NCBI GenBank assembly: GCA_016926755.1 | Contig: JAFGNZ010000287.1 | Span: forward strand, 1 to 40,480 | Origin: Myxococcaceae bacterium | GTDB lineage: Bacteria > Myxococcota > Myxococcia > Myxococcales > Myxococcaceae | Reading direction: 5' to 3' | DNA: 40,480 nucleotides | Part shown: in pieces, positions 9,867 to 17,259 of the stretch | Layout of the letters: each line of letters starts with the position of its first letter | How positions within the stretch are numbered: position 1 is the stretch's first letter | The notes under the pieces: generated by a model | The model's input: the letters and a program-made list of their open reading frames with translations, nothing else | What the model was told of the DNA's origin: nothing | Database searches by the model: none | Program-made: the position numbers and the translations under genes

Positions 9867-11735
9867 CTACTTCCCGTGGGTGGACATCTGGTAATCGCGA
9901 TGCCACCTGTCAGGCAGTCTGGCGAGCACGGAGCCATCCTTCCGGGTCATGGCGAGGGTCTCGTACTTTCTCTGGATCTGGCCATCGCCGACCATGAAGC
10001 CGTTGGCGTACACCACGGTCTGATCCTCGGCGAGGGTGGCCTTCTGTGCGTCCGAGCCGACCTTGACGTTGTACACCTTGCCGTCATACGCCTCGCGGCT
10101 CACCTCGACGAGCTTGCTGGGCCCGGTCTTGGTCATGGCCACGTCGCCCTCTCGCAGCGCCTTGGCCTGGACCATGCCGCGGCCCGCCACCTGGATGGGG
10201 TGCATCTCCGTCATCAGCAGGGTGCGGCCGGCCTCGCTACGGATGCGCACCATGGGGACCTTCTCGAACCCGACGGCCGTGTCCATGACCGTGAGCGCCG
10301 GGTGATACGGATTGGACACCTGGTCTCCCGCCTTCAGTGACTCGATGGTCGCCGACTTGCCGGCCGCCAGCTCGATCTCGGTCCCCGCGGCCAGGCAGCT
10401 GTTGGTGATGGTGATGTCCTTCAACGTATAGTCCGCCCGCGTCATGGCCGGATCATTGCTCAGAGTGATAGAGGAGCGATACGGCTTGTCACTTCCAGCA
10501 TCGAGGCGCAGAAGGAGCGGCAGCGGGATGATCATGCTCAGCATGGCGCGATCCTGCATCTGGCGGCAGCCTTCGTCGAAGAACGCGGCGTTGTCGCCCG
10601 TGAGATCCCAGGAGAGGGTCTTCTCGTCCGGACTCAGCGCGACCCCGTTCCAGAACTGAGCCATCTTTGCCACCACGGTGCTGCCATCGGTCACATCGCA
10701 GCCGCCGCCCACATTGGTGAGCACCAACTTGACATGCCCAGCATCGGAGCGAGGCACGCCGTTCTTCAGATCCTCCCTGAGCCCGTCGATGTGAGCCTTG
10801 TTGAAGACATGGCTGCTCGCGATCTTGATCGAGCCTTTCAGCGGCAGCTTGACGGCATGTTCCGTGCCCGTCAGATCAACGTCGCAGTCCTGGGTCCAGG
10901 TGCGGTTCAGGCACACGGAGATGAGGTTATCGTTATACGCGACGTCCTTCGGCGCCTCGACCGAGGGGGTCTCCAGCATGGGGACCTCGTCAACCTCGGA
11001 CGCGGTCTCCGAGCCCAGCTCGGTGTAGAGGTATGAATCCTCAAACCCGTTGGCGGCCGATTCCTCGATCTTGTAGGACGCAACAGCATATTGCTTGAGG
11101 CTGGTCAGGCTCAGGTCGCCGGCTGCGTTGACGGTCGTGTTGTACCCGCCCGCGTACTCCTGGGTCCAGCCCAGGGATCCCAGCGGGTAACCGCTCGCGT
11201 CGGTGTAGCTGACGTCGAGATAGGTATAGTTGGTGCCTCCGGGGAACGTGGAGCTCGCGGCGCCCAAGCCGTCATTGGTGACCGCGGTGGTCTCGCCGGC
11301 GTTGGCCACCGGGATGTAGTGCATCTCCTGGCGTTCCGCCGTGGCCAGGAGCCCGCTCTCCTCCTGGGGCAAGAGCCCTTCCCGATAGCCCTTCGCCAGA
11401 TGTTGCTGGCGCCGCCGCTCCATGGCCTGGAACAGATACGGCGAGTTCTCGGGCGTCTTGTCCGCGAGCTTGAGCCGCGCCATGGCAAACCGGTGTTGCT
11501 TTGGATCCGCCAGGTTCAAGCGGATGCGGACATCCGGCCGGACGAGGCTGTGAATGTAGCGCTGATCCGCCATGTAGTTCGTCCACTCGGCCCTGGACAG
11601 CTGTCCGAACTCCATGAGCCCCTGCTCGTTGTAGCCGTAGGCGGTCCGCGTCTCCTCATGGACCTCCGACTTGCATGCAGACAACATGGCCAGACACGCG
11701 CCGCTCAAGGCGCCAAACAGATTACGTCGCATCAT
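9867..11735 (-). CDS. Lipoprotein with C-terminal Hint (hedgehog/intein) domain
   Basis: 622 residues. A lipoprotein signal peptide ends at Cys21 (LAMLSAC). Residues ~30-440 are an unrecognised extracellular part containing paired cysteines. From Cys447 a Hint self-processing domain is visible: CLAAGTEIELAAGKSATIESLKAGD (block A), TxxHPI with His512 (block B), LREGDVAMT, and VVYANG with Asn578 near the C-terminal junction. Hint domains perform an N-S acyl shift at the first Cys, leading to cleavage or splicing. Only 44 residues follow Asn578, with no recognisable toxin or second extein. Cleavage at Cys447 would release a lipid-anchored N-terminal part. GGGGG lies 8-10 nt before the ATG at 11735; the second ATG (11732) is equally usable. 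Its start is 57 nt after the upstream protease gene, suggesting co-transcription. Confidence 0.85.
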   Translation of the reverse strand: MMRRNLFGALSGACLAMLSACKSEVHEETRTAYGYNEQGLMEFGQLSRAEWTNYMADQRYIHSLVRPDVRIRLNLADPKQHRFAMARLKLADKTPENSPYLFQAMERRRQQHLAKGYREGLLPQEESGLLATAERQEMHYIPVANAGETTAVTNDGLGAASSTFPGGTNYTYLDVSYTDASGYPLGSLGWTQEYAGGYNTTVNAAGDLSLTSLKQYAVASYKIEESAANGFEDSYLYTELGSETASEVDEVPMLETPSVEAPKDVAYNDNLISVCLNRTWTQDCDVDLTGTEHAVKLPLKGSIKIASSHVFNKAHIDGLREDLKNGVPRSDAGHVKLVLTNVGGGCDVTDGSTVVAKMAQFWNGVALSPDEKTLSWDLTGDNAAFFDEGCRQMQDRAMLSMIIPLPLLLRLDAGSDKPYRSSITLSNDPAMTRADYTLKDITITNSCLAAGTEIELAAGKSATIESLKAGDQVSNPYHPALTVMDTAVGFEKVPMVRIRSEAGRTLLMTEMHPIQVAGRGMVQAKALREGDVAMTKTGPSKLVEVSREAYDGKVYNVKVGSDAQKATLAEDQTVVYANGFMVGDGQIQRKYETLAMTRKDGSVLARLPDRWHRDYQMSTHGK

Positions 11736-11792
11736 ATCATTTCCCCCTGCGCTTCATGTTACAGACATTCTTGGTTGAAGAGGCGTTTCAGG

Positions 11793-13202
11793 TTATTTGC
11801 ACACCTGGGCGTAATCATCACAACAGTCGTTGTAGATCTCGCACATGGCATCGCAGAAGCAGTCGGGCCCAGGGCCACCGCACAGGCCCTCACAGCTCGC
11901 GGGCAGGTAGCTGCAGTAGTAATTGCCCTGGCTCAGGTCATTGAAGAGCATCATGTTGGGAGAGCCCTTGGGGTCATTCATCACGCAGTCAAGAGACGCC
12001 GCGCCCTTGAGGTAGAGCTCCACCTGCGCGGGTGTGGCTCCGGGGTTGGAGCTCAAGAACTGGGCCACGACACCCGCCACGTGCGCGCTCGCCATGGACG
12101 TGCCACTCAGGGTCTGCAGCGTCGTGGAGCCGTGGATCGAGGCACCCAGGATGTCCACGCCGGGGGCGAAGATGTCCACGCACGTGCCCCAGTTGGAGAA
12201 CGCGGCCACAAAGTCGGCGTAGTCAACGGCGGCGACGGTGAGCGCCTTGGGTTCACTCGCTGGCGAGCGAGTGCAGGCGTCCACGTTGTCATTGCCCGCG
12301 GAGACCACCACGGTGATTCCCGAGTCCACCACGGTGGCGATCGCCTGGTTGAGGGGCGTGTACAGCCCCCCGCTCAGGCTCAAGTTGGCCACACAGGGCC
12401 CAGGCTGGTTGGGACAGTCGTTGTAGACAAAGTCCAGGCCGGCAATGACTCCGCCCCAGGTTCCTTCGCCAGCACAGTCCAGCACACGCACAGGGTGGAG
12501 CGTGGCCTGCCTGGCCATCCCGTAGGTGCTGCCCACAGCCGTGCTGCTCACATGGCTGCCGTGGCCATCGCAGTCCTCGGTGCCCCAGCCGTCGAGGATG
12601 GCGCCGTAACCTCCGCCAATCCGGCCGGTGAACTCGGTATGCGTCGAGTTGATCCCGCTGTCGATGACATACACATGAACCCCGGCGCCGGTGCGGCCAT
12701 GGTCGTCGTACATGCCGTCGCGGCCCGTACGCTGGTCCACCCGATCAATGCCGTCGGCCATGGTGGGGACCTTGGTGGCGCGCTGGACCCGCTGGTTCTC
12801 CTGGATGTACGCCACGCCCGGATTGAGACGCAGCCCCTCGAGCGCCGCGTCATCCAGACGCGCGGCAAACCCGGGGATGACCGAGTACTGGTGCATGAGC
12901 CGGTTGTCTCCCCCGGCTTGGGCAACCTGGCGCGCCGCCGATTCGATGGCCGCCCCGGTGCGCCCTTCCGCGAAGACCACGACATACTCACCGGGGATGC
13001 GCACCTCCGCCGGCGCCCTGATCAGCGGCGCGGTGAGGCTGCCCACCTTCGCGTGATCGGCGGAGCCCTGCCGAGGGTTGCTCAGCGGCCGCTGCTCATC
13101 GCAACCGCTGCCCAGGGCCAGCGCGAGCATCCCGCTCAGGGCCAGGAGTTGGGTTCTTGCCTTGTGCTGAAAACGACTGCCTCTTGTCTGCCTTGTCTGC
13201 AT
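11793..13202 (-). CDS. Subtilisin-like (S8, proteinase K type) protease with somatomedin-B tail
   Basis: Secreted serine endopeptidase, 469 residues from ATG 13202; a GGAGGAG at 13208-13214 makes this start much better than the in-frame ATG at 13229. Order: signal peptide with possible lipobox (MLALALGSGC); I9 propeptide (~65-140, IPGEYVVVFAEG to GVAYIQENQRV); S8 catalytic domain with Asp181 (VIDSG), His214 (DGHGSHV), oxyanion Asn in SAGNDN, and Ser369 (SGTSMAS). The last 33 residues (437-469) form a somatomedin-B-like knot with eight cysteines in the SMB spacing, ending in CCDDYAQVC. SMB modules are common in animal extracellular proteins and much rarer in bacteria. The mature enzyme probably acts outside the cell in nutrient or prey degradation or in processing of surface proteins; the targets are unknown. 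Confidence 0.94.
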   Translation of the reverse strand: MQTRQTRGSRFQHKARTQLLALSGMLALALGSGCDEQRPLSNPRQGSADHAKVGSLTAPLIRAPAEVRIPGEYVVVFAEGRTGAAIESAARQVAQAGGDNRLMHQYSVIPGFAARLDDAALEGLRLNPGVAYIQENQRVQRATKVPTMADGIDRVDQRTGRDGMYDDHGRTGAGVHVYVIDSGINSTHTEFTGRIGGGYGAILDGWGTEDCDGHGSHVSSTAVGSTYGMARQATLHPVRVLDCAGEGTWGGVIAGLDFVYNDCPNQPGPCVANLSLSGGLYTPLNQAIATVVDSGITVVVSAGNDNVDACTRSPASEPKALTVAAVDYADFVAAFSNWGTCVDIFAPGVDILGASIHGSTTLQTLSGTSMASAHVAGVVAQFLSSNPGATPAQVELYLKGAASLDCVMNDPKGSPNMMLFNDLSQGNYYCSYLPASCEGLCGGPGPDCFCDAMCEIYNDCCDDYAQVCK

Positions 13203-13207
13203 TTCGT

Positions 13208-13214
13208 CTCCTCC
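13208..13214 (-). promoter_or_regulatory. Ribosome-binding site of the S8 protease gene
   Basis: GGAGGAG on the minus strand, 5 nt upstream of ATG 13202. It fixes the start of the protease and excludes the longer 478-residue version. Confidence 0.65.
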
Positions 13215-13312
13215 GCGAGGAAGAGACAAGGCGTGACCAGGCTATGCAGAGGATTTCTTGTTCCGTGCGGGGTGCAGCTTTCCTTCCGCACTGGAGCGGA
13301 CATCCGCCTGGG

Positions 13313-14275
13313 CTACCCGCTGCCCACGAGATCGAACATCTGGCCCACGCCCTTCGTGCGGGCCACCTCGTAGAGCGCCCTCGCCAGCGCCACGTCCTGC
13401 ACCGCCAGCCCCGTCGAGTCGAAGATCGTGATCTCGTCGCCCTGGCGGCCCTTCTTCTTCCCCGCCACCACCTCGCCCAGCGTGCCCGCGAGCTGCTCCT
13501 TGCGCAGCTGACCGTCGTGCAGCGGCACGTTCACCTCGCCCGAGTGCAGCGCCTGCTCCTCGTCGTCGATGAAGATCCGGCCGTCCAGCAGGATCCGCGC
13601 CTCCAGCTCCTGCTTGCCCGGCGCGTCCGCTCCCATCGCGTTGAGGTGCGCGCCCGCCTTCACCCACTCGCGCTTCACCACCGGCGAGCGCACCGGCGTC
13701 GACGTGCACACGATGTCCGCCCCCGACGCCTCCTGGAGGCTCACCACCCGACCACCCTTTTCCTTCTGCAGCGCCTGGGCCGCCGCCTCCGACGCATCCG
13801 CCAGCAGCAGCTCCAACCCCTCGAACAACGCGCGGTGCGCGTCGATCAGCACTCGCGCCTGCACCCCACACCCCACCAGCCCCAGCGTGCGCGGACTCGA
13901 GCGCGCCAGGTACTTCGACGCGACGCCCCCCGCCGCCCCCGTGCGCCACGCCGTCAGCAGCGTCCCATCCATGATCGCCAGCGGAGACGCCGTCTCCGGA
14001 TCGCTCAGCACGTACACCGCGCGCACCGTCGGCAGCCCGTGCTTCTCCGGGTTGCGTGGATGCGCGTTCACCCACTTCACCCCCGCCGCGCCGTCCAGGA
14101 ACGCCGGCATCGCCCGGAAGTCCCCGTCGTACTTCGGCAGCGACAGGTACACCTTCGCGGGCATGAGCGCCTCGCCCAGGCCGTGCGCGCGGAAGGCGCG
14201 CTCCACGGCGCTCAGGCCCAGCTCGACGGAGTAGAGGTTGCGGAGATCGTTCGCGCTCAGCAGGAGGGTTGGCAT
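13313..14275 (-). CDS. Ornithine cyclodeaminase / alanine dehydrogenase family protein
   Basis: NAD(P)-dependent enzyme of the OCD/mu-crystallin family, 320 residues, the normal length. Members convert ornithine to proline and ammonia, or act as alanine dehydrogenases or ketimine/imine reductases; the sequence does not decide between them. Visible: substrate-binding lysine in AGVKWVNAHP, the DGTLLTAWRTGAAGGVASKYLA block, a Rossmann fold with LGLVGCGVQA, and ADIVCTSTP. The C-terminal ITIFDSTGLAVQDVA is also typical. The frame is open upstream to 14542, but homologues start at the MPTLLLSANDLRNL methionine (14275), and the longer version would overlap the divergent gene at 14397. It stands alone between two oppositely regulated neighbours. 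Confidence 0.92.
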   Translation of the reverse strand: MPTLLLSANDLRNLYSVELGLSAVERAFRAHGLGEALMPAKVYLSLPKYDGDFRAMPAFLDGAAGVKWVNAHPRNPEKHGLPTVRAVYVLSDPETASPLAIMDGTLLTAWRTGAAGGVASKYLARSSPRTLGLVGCGVQARVLIDAHRALFEGLELLLADASEAAAQALQKEKGGRVVSLQEASGADIVCTSTPVRSPVVKREWVKAGAHLNAMGADAPGKQELEARILLDGRIFIDDEEQALHSGEVNVPLHDGQLRKEQLAGTLGEVVAGKKKGRQGDEITIFDSTGLAVQDVALARALYEVARTKGVGQMFDLVGSG

Positions 14276-14316
14276 GCGCGCCTTATAGCGGGGCGCCCTT
14301 CCTCCGGAAATTGTCG

Positions 14317-14338
14317 CATGATTTGCATGGTATTCATG
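14317..14338. promoter_or_regulatory. Three CATG repeats with 9-bp period in a divergent promoter region
   Basis: CATG at 14317, 14326 and 14335, spaced exactly 9 bp apart, inside the 121-bp gap between the cyclodeaminase and the EEP gene. This is the most A/T-rich part of that gap, so a promoter or operator is likely to lie here, but no consensus -35/-10 pair is convincing. Confidence 0.3.
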
Positions 14339-14396
14339 TAGAGCTGCTTTCCTGGACTCCAGGGCCCCTCCCGGAGTCTTCTCTCGGGAGCCGCCG

Positions 14397-15704
14397 ATGC
14401 ATCCACGCCGTCTCTTCCTCCTCGCACTCGCCGCCGTCTTCACGCTCACCCACTGCGCGCCGCCTGAGGCCGAGCTCGAGGCGAACCTCACGCAGGGTGA
14501 GAGCACCCAGGCCCTCACCCCCGGCGGCGGCCTGCGGTTCATGAGCTACAACATCAAGCACGGCGAGCTCAGCAGCCTGGAGAGCGTGGCGAACGTCATC
14601 AAGGGCCAGTCCCCTGATCTCGTCGCGCTCCAGGAGGTCGACGTCCTCACCCACCGCTCGGGCAACGTGGATCAGGCGGCGCGGCTCGGACAGCTCACCG
14701 GCATGTACCACGCGTTCGTGCCCTCGCTGCTCAGCTATGACGGAGGCCAGTACGGGCTGGCGCTCCTGTCGCGCTACCCCATCCGCTCCTCCCAGCGCGT
14801 CCCGCTGCGCTCCGCCGCCGAGCAGCGCATCCTCGCCATCGTGGAGGTCGAGCTGGATCCGCAGCACATCCTCCCCGTGGGCATCACCCACTTCGGCACC
14901 ACCGGCTCCTCGGAGCGCCTGAACCAGGCCGCGGACGTCAAGGCGGCCCTCGCCGGCAAGCCCTGGGCCCTCCTCGGTGGCGATCTCAACGCCAGCCCCT
15001 CCGAGTCCAGCATCACCAGCCTGCTGCAGCAGTTCACCGATGCCTGGGCCCGCGGAGGCTCGGGCAGCGGCTACACCCACTCGGCCAGCTTCCCCACCAA
15101 GCGCATCGACTACATCCTGCTCGGCGCCGGGTGGACCTCGCCCGTGTCCGCCAGCGTCATCAGCGCCACCTCGCAGTCCGATCACCGCCCCCTGGTGGCC
15201 ACCCTCATCCTGCCCTGGAGCCAGACGCTGCTCGGCGATCGCGTCCCCGGCACCCCCGTCCAGGCCGACACGAAGGCCGTCGAGGTCGGCGTCCGCTTCC
15301 GCAGCAACGTCGCCGGCACCATCGAGGCGCTCCGCTTCTACCGGGGCACCGGCAACGCCAACGGCTACGTGGCCCGCCTGTGGACGAGCTCGGGCACCCT
15401 GCTGGCCCAGCTCCCCGTGACGGATCAGCGCCTCCCCGGCTGGCAGGAGGTCACCCTCCCCTCGCCCATCTCCATCTCCGCCGGCGCCACCTACGTGGTC
15501 TCCTACTACTCGTCCAACGGGCAGTTCGCGCGGGATGTCGACGGGCTCCTCAACGCGATCGTCAGCGGCAACCTCACGGCCCCTTCCAGCGCCAGCGTGG
15601 GAGGAAACGGCGTCTACGTCTACGCGACCGGCGGAGGCTTCCCGACGAACTCCTATAAGAACACCAACTACTGGGTGGACGTCCGCTTCAAGCCCGCCCC
15701 GTAG
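14397..15704 (+). CDS. Secreted endonuclease/exonuclease/phosphatase protein fused to DUF4082
   Basis: 435 residues with an N-terminal export signal ending near Cys20 (AAVFTLTHC; His at -1 makes it a poor lipobox, so it may instead be a classical signal peptide). Residues ~45-275 are an EEP (DNase I/sphingomyelinase-like) domain: Asn52 in SYNIKHG, Glu79 in LQEVD, THFG, GGDLNASPSE, and the terminal SDHRPL. These are the metal-binding and catalytic residues of phosphodiesterases cleaving nucleic acids or phospholipids. Residues ~285-435 match DUF4082, a beta-sandwich usually found in secreted sugar-related proteins (VGVRFRSNVAGTIEALRFYRG, LPGWQEVTL, YVVSYYSSNGQFA). The fusion suggests a secreted hydrolase held to a polymer by its C-terminal module. 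The substrate is unknown. Confidence 0.9.
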   Translation: MHPRRLFLLALAAVFTLTHCAPPEAELEANLTQGESTQALTPGGGLRFMSYNIKHGELSSLESVANVIKGQSPDLVALQEVDVLTHRSGNVDQAARLGQLTGMYHAFVPSLLSYDGGQYGLALLSRYPIRSSQRVPLRSAAEQRILAIVEVELDPQHILPVGITHFGTTGSSERLNQAADVKAALAGKPWALLGGDLNASPSESSITSLLQQFTDAWARGGSGSGYTHSASFPTKRIDYILLGAGWTSPVSASVISATSQSDHRPLVATLILPWSQTLLGDRVPGTPVQADTKAVEVGVRFRSNVAGTIEALRFYRGTGNANGYVARLWTSSGTLLAQLPVTDQRLPGWQEVTLPSPISISAGATYVVSYYSSNGQFARDVDGLLNAIVSGNLTAPSSASVGGNGVYVYATGGGFPTNSYKNTNYWVDVRFKPAP

Positions 15705-15826
15705 GCTGTTCGAGCGGCAGCAGCTTCGGCCCCGGGGTTCCCTTTCAGGCAGAGCGCGCCGTTGAACAGCCTCCGCTCGCGCGGGGGCCCCCGGTTGGCC
15801 GGGAGTGAACGTGCTAGCTTGGCGCC

Positions 15827-17239
15827 ATGTCTCCGCAAGACCGGAATCGCGGCGAGTCCATCTCCCCGGAGCAAGAGGATCAGGGGGCCCAGGAGCTCCG
15901 CGCCCCCGCGGGCGGCAACCCCCACGAGACGCTGCCCTACGAGCACGCGCGGCGGCCCACGGATCTGCCCACCGTGCGCCGCTTCCGCCTCACCGTGGTG
16001 GAGGGCCCCGGCGTCGGCACCATCTGGGAGTCCGCCTCGGACGTGTGCTCCATCGGCTCGCACCCGCTCAATGACTTCCCGCTGGATGACTCCACCGTGT
16101 CGCGCTTCCACTGCGAGGTGCGCATCGGGCCCCGCGGCCCGCGGGTGAAGGATCTGGACAGCACCAACGGCGTCATCGTGGATGGGGTGCAGGTCGCCGA
16201 CGGCTTCCTGCGCGGCGGCACCCTGCTGCGGCTGGGGCGCATCGTCGTGCGCTTCGACTTCAGCGCGGAGAACAACCGGCTCCAGCTCTCGGAGCACACG
16301 CGGTTCGGCTCGCTGGTGGGCACCTCGGCGGCCATGCGCGGGTGCTTCGCGCTGCTGGAGCGCGCGGCGGCGCGGGACGTGACGGTGCTGCTGGAGGGCG
16401 AGACGGGGACCGGCAAGAGCCAGGCGGCCCAGGCCATCCACCAGGCCGGCGCGCGGCGGGACAAGCCCTTCATCGTGGTGGACTGCGGCGCCATCCCCTC
16501 CAACCTCCTGGAGAGCGAGCTGTTCGGCCACGAGAAGGGCTCCTTCACCGGCGCGGTAGGCCGGCGCGCGGGGGCCTTCGAGGAGGCGCAGGGCGGCACC
16601 GTCTTCCTCGATGAGATCGGCGAGCTGCCCGCGGAGCTCCAGCCCAAGCTGCTGCGCGTGCTGGAGACGCGGGAGATCCGCCGCGTGGGCAGCAACACCT
16701 GGCACCCGGTGGACGTGCGCCTGATCGCCGCCACGCACCGGGATCTGCGCGCGGAGGTGAACGCGGGCCGCTTCCGCTCGGATCTCTTCTTCCGGCTCGC
16801 GGTGCTGCGCATCCCGCTGCCCGCGCTCCGCCAGCGCCCCGAGGATCTGCCCATGCTGGTGGAGAAGATCCTCGCCTCGCTGGGAGCGGATCCGGAGCGC
16901 ACCGGCGCGCTGCGCACGCCCGAGTTCATCTCGCGGCTGCAGCACGCGGCGTGGCCCGGCAACGTGCGAGAGCTGCGCAACTACCTCGAGCGGTGCCTCG
17001 TCTTCGAGGATGCGCTGGCCCTCTCCGAGGAGGAGTCGCGCTCCGGCGGTACCTTGGAGGTGGATCCCACCCAGCCCTACGCCGATCAGCGCCGCCGGGT
17101 GGTGGATGACTTCGAGCGGCGCTACCTGCGCGCGCTCCTGGAGAAACACCAGGGCAAGGTGGCCCAGGCGGCCGTCACCGCATGCGTGGACCGGGTGCAC
17201 CTCTATCGCCTGCTGCGCCGCCACGGCATCAAGCCGTGA
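15827..17239 (+). CDS. FHA-domain sigma-54 (RpoN) transcriptional activator
   Basis: 470-residue bacterial enhancer-binding protein. Instead of a response-regulator receiver it has an N-terminal FHA domain (~50-135: SIGSHPLNDF, STVSRFHCEV, DLDSTNGVIVDG), which recognises phosphothreonine, so input is expected from a Ser/Thr kinase. The AAA+ domain follows: Walker A GETGTGKS with Lys197, the sigma-54-contacting loop as GSFTGA (238-243, Ser replacing the usual Ala), and Walker B GTVFLDEIGEL. The C-terminal ~40 residues form a Fis-type helix-turn-helix (KHQGKVAQAAVTACVDRVHLY). The ATG at 15827 is the first possible start before the acidic linker. Its stop is 3 bp from the stop of the convergent kinase gene, and a sigma-54-like promoter precedes the lipoprotein/kinase pair, which makes these genes candidates for its regulon. 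Confidence 0.94.
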   Translation: MSPQDRNRGESISPEQEDQGAQELRAPAGGNPHETLPYEHARRPTDLPTVRRFRLTVVEGPGVGTIWESASDVCSIGSHPLNDFPLDDSTVSRFHCEVRIGPRGPRVKDLDSTNGVIVDGVQVADGFLRGGTLLRLGRIVVRFDFSAENNRLQLSEHTRFGSLVGTSAAMRGCFALLERAAARDVTVLLEGETGTGKSQAAQAIHQAGARRDKPFIVVDCGAIPSNLLESELFGHEKGSFTGAVGRRAGAFEEAQGGTVFLDEIGELPAELQPKLLRVLETREIRRVGSNTWHPVDVRLIAATHRDLRAEVNAGRFRSDLFFRLAVLRIPLPALRQRPEDLPMLVEKILASLGADPERTGALRTPEFISRLQHAAWPGNVRELRNYLERCLVFEDALALSEEESRSGGTLEVDPTQPYADQRRRVVDDFERRYLRALLEKHQGKVAQAAVTACVDRVHLYRLLRRHGIKP

Positions 17240-17242
17240 GCC

Positions 17243-17259
17243 TCACCGGCGGCCGGTGA
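17243..17259. terminator. Palindrome at the junction of two convergent genes
   Basis: tcaccgg (17243-17249) and ccggtga (17253-17259) form a perfect 7-bp stem with a 3-nt loop. It begins at the kinase stop codon and lies 3 bp after the activator stop, so it could act in both directions. There is no T-tract. Confidence 0.4.

Noticed and set aside
13252-13300. gtgcgg/ccgcac hairpin between the protease and cyclodeaminase genes
   Set aside because: Six pairs around a long loop and no T-tract; too weak to call a terminator.
11091-13373. 760-codon plus-strand frame opposite the protease and Hint genes
   Set aside because: Composition of an antisense shadow (Val/His/Gly/Arg runs), and both opposite genes have catalytic motifs.
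14311-14328. Sigma-54-like site TTGTCGC...TTTGCA upstream of the EEP gene
   Set aside because: The -24 element has GT instead of the nearly invariant GG.
14276-14542. N-terminal extension of the ornithine cyclodeaminase frame
   Set aside because: Arg/Ser-rich, overlaps the divergent EEP gene, and the family starts at the 14275 methionine.
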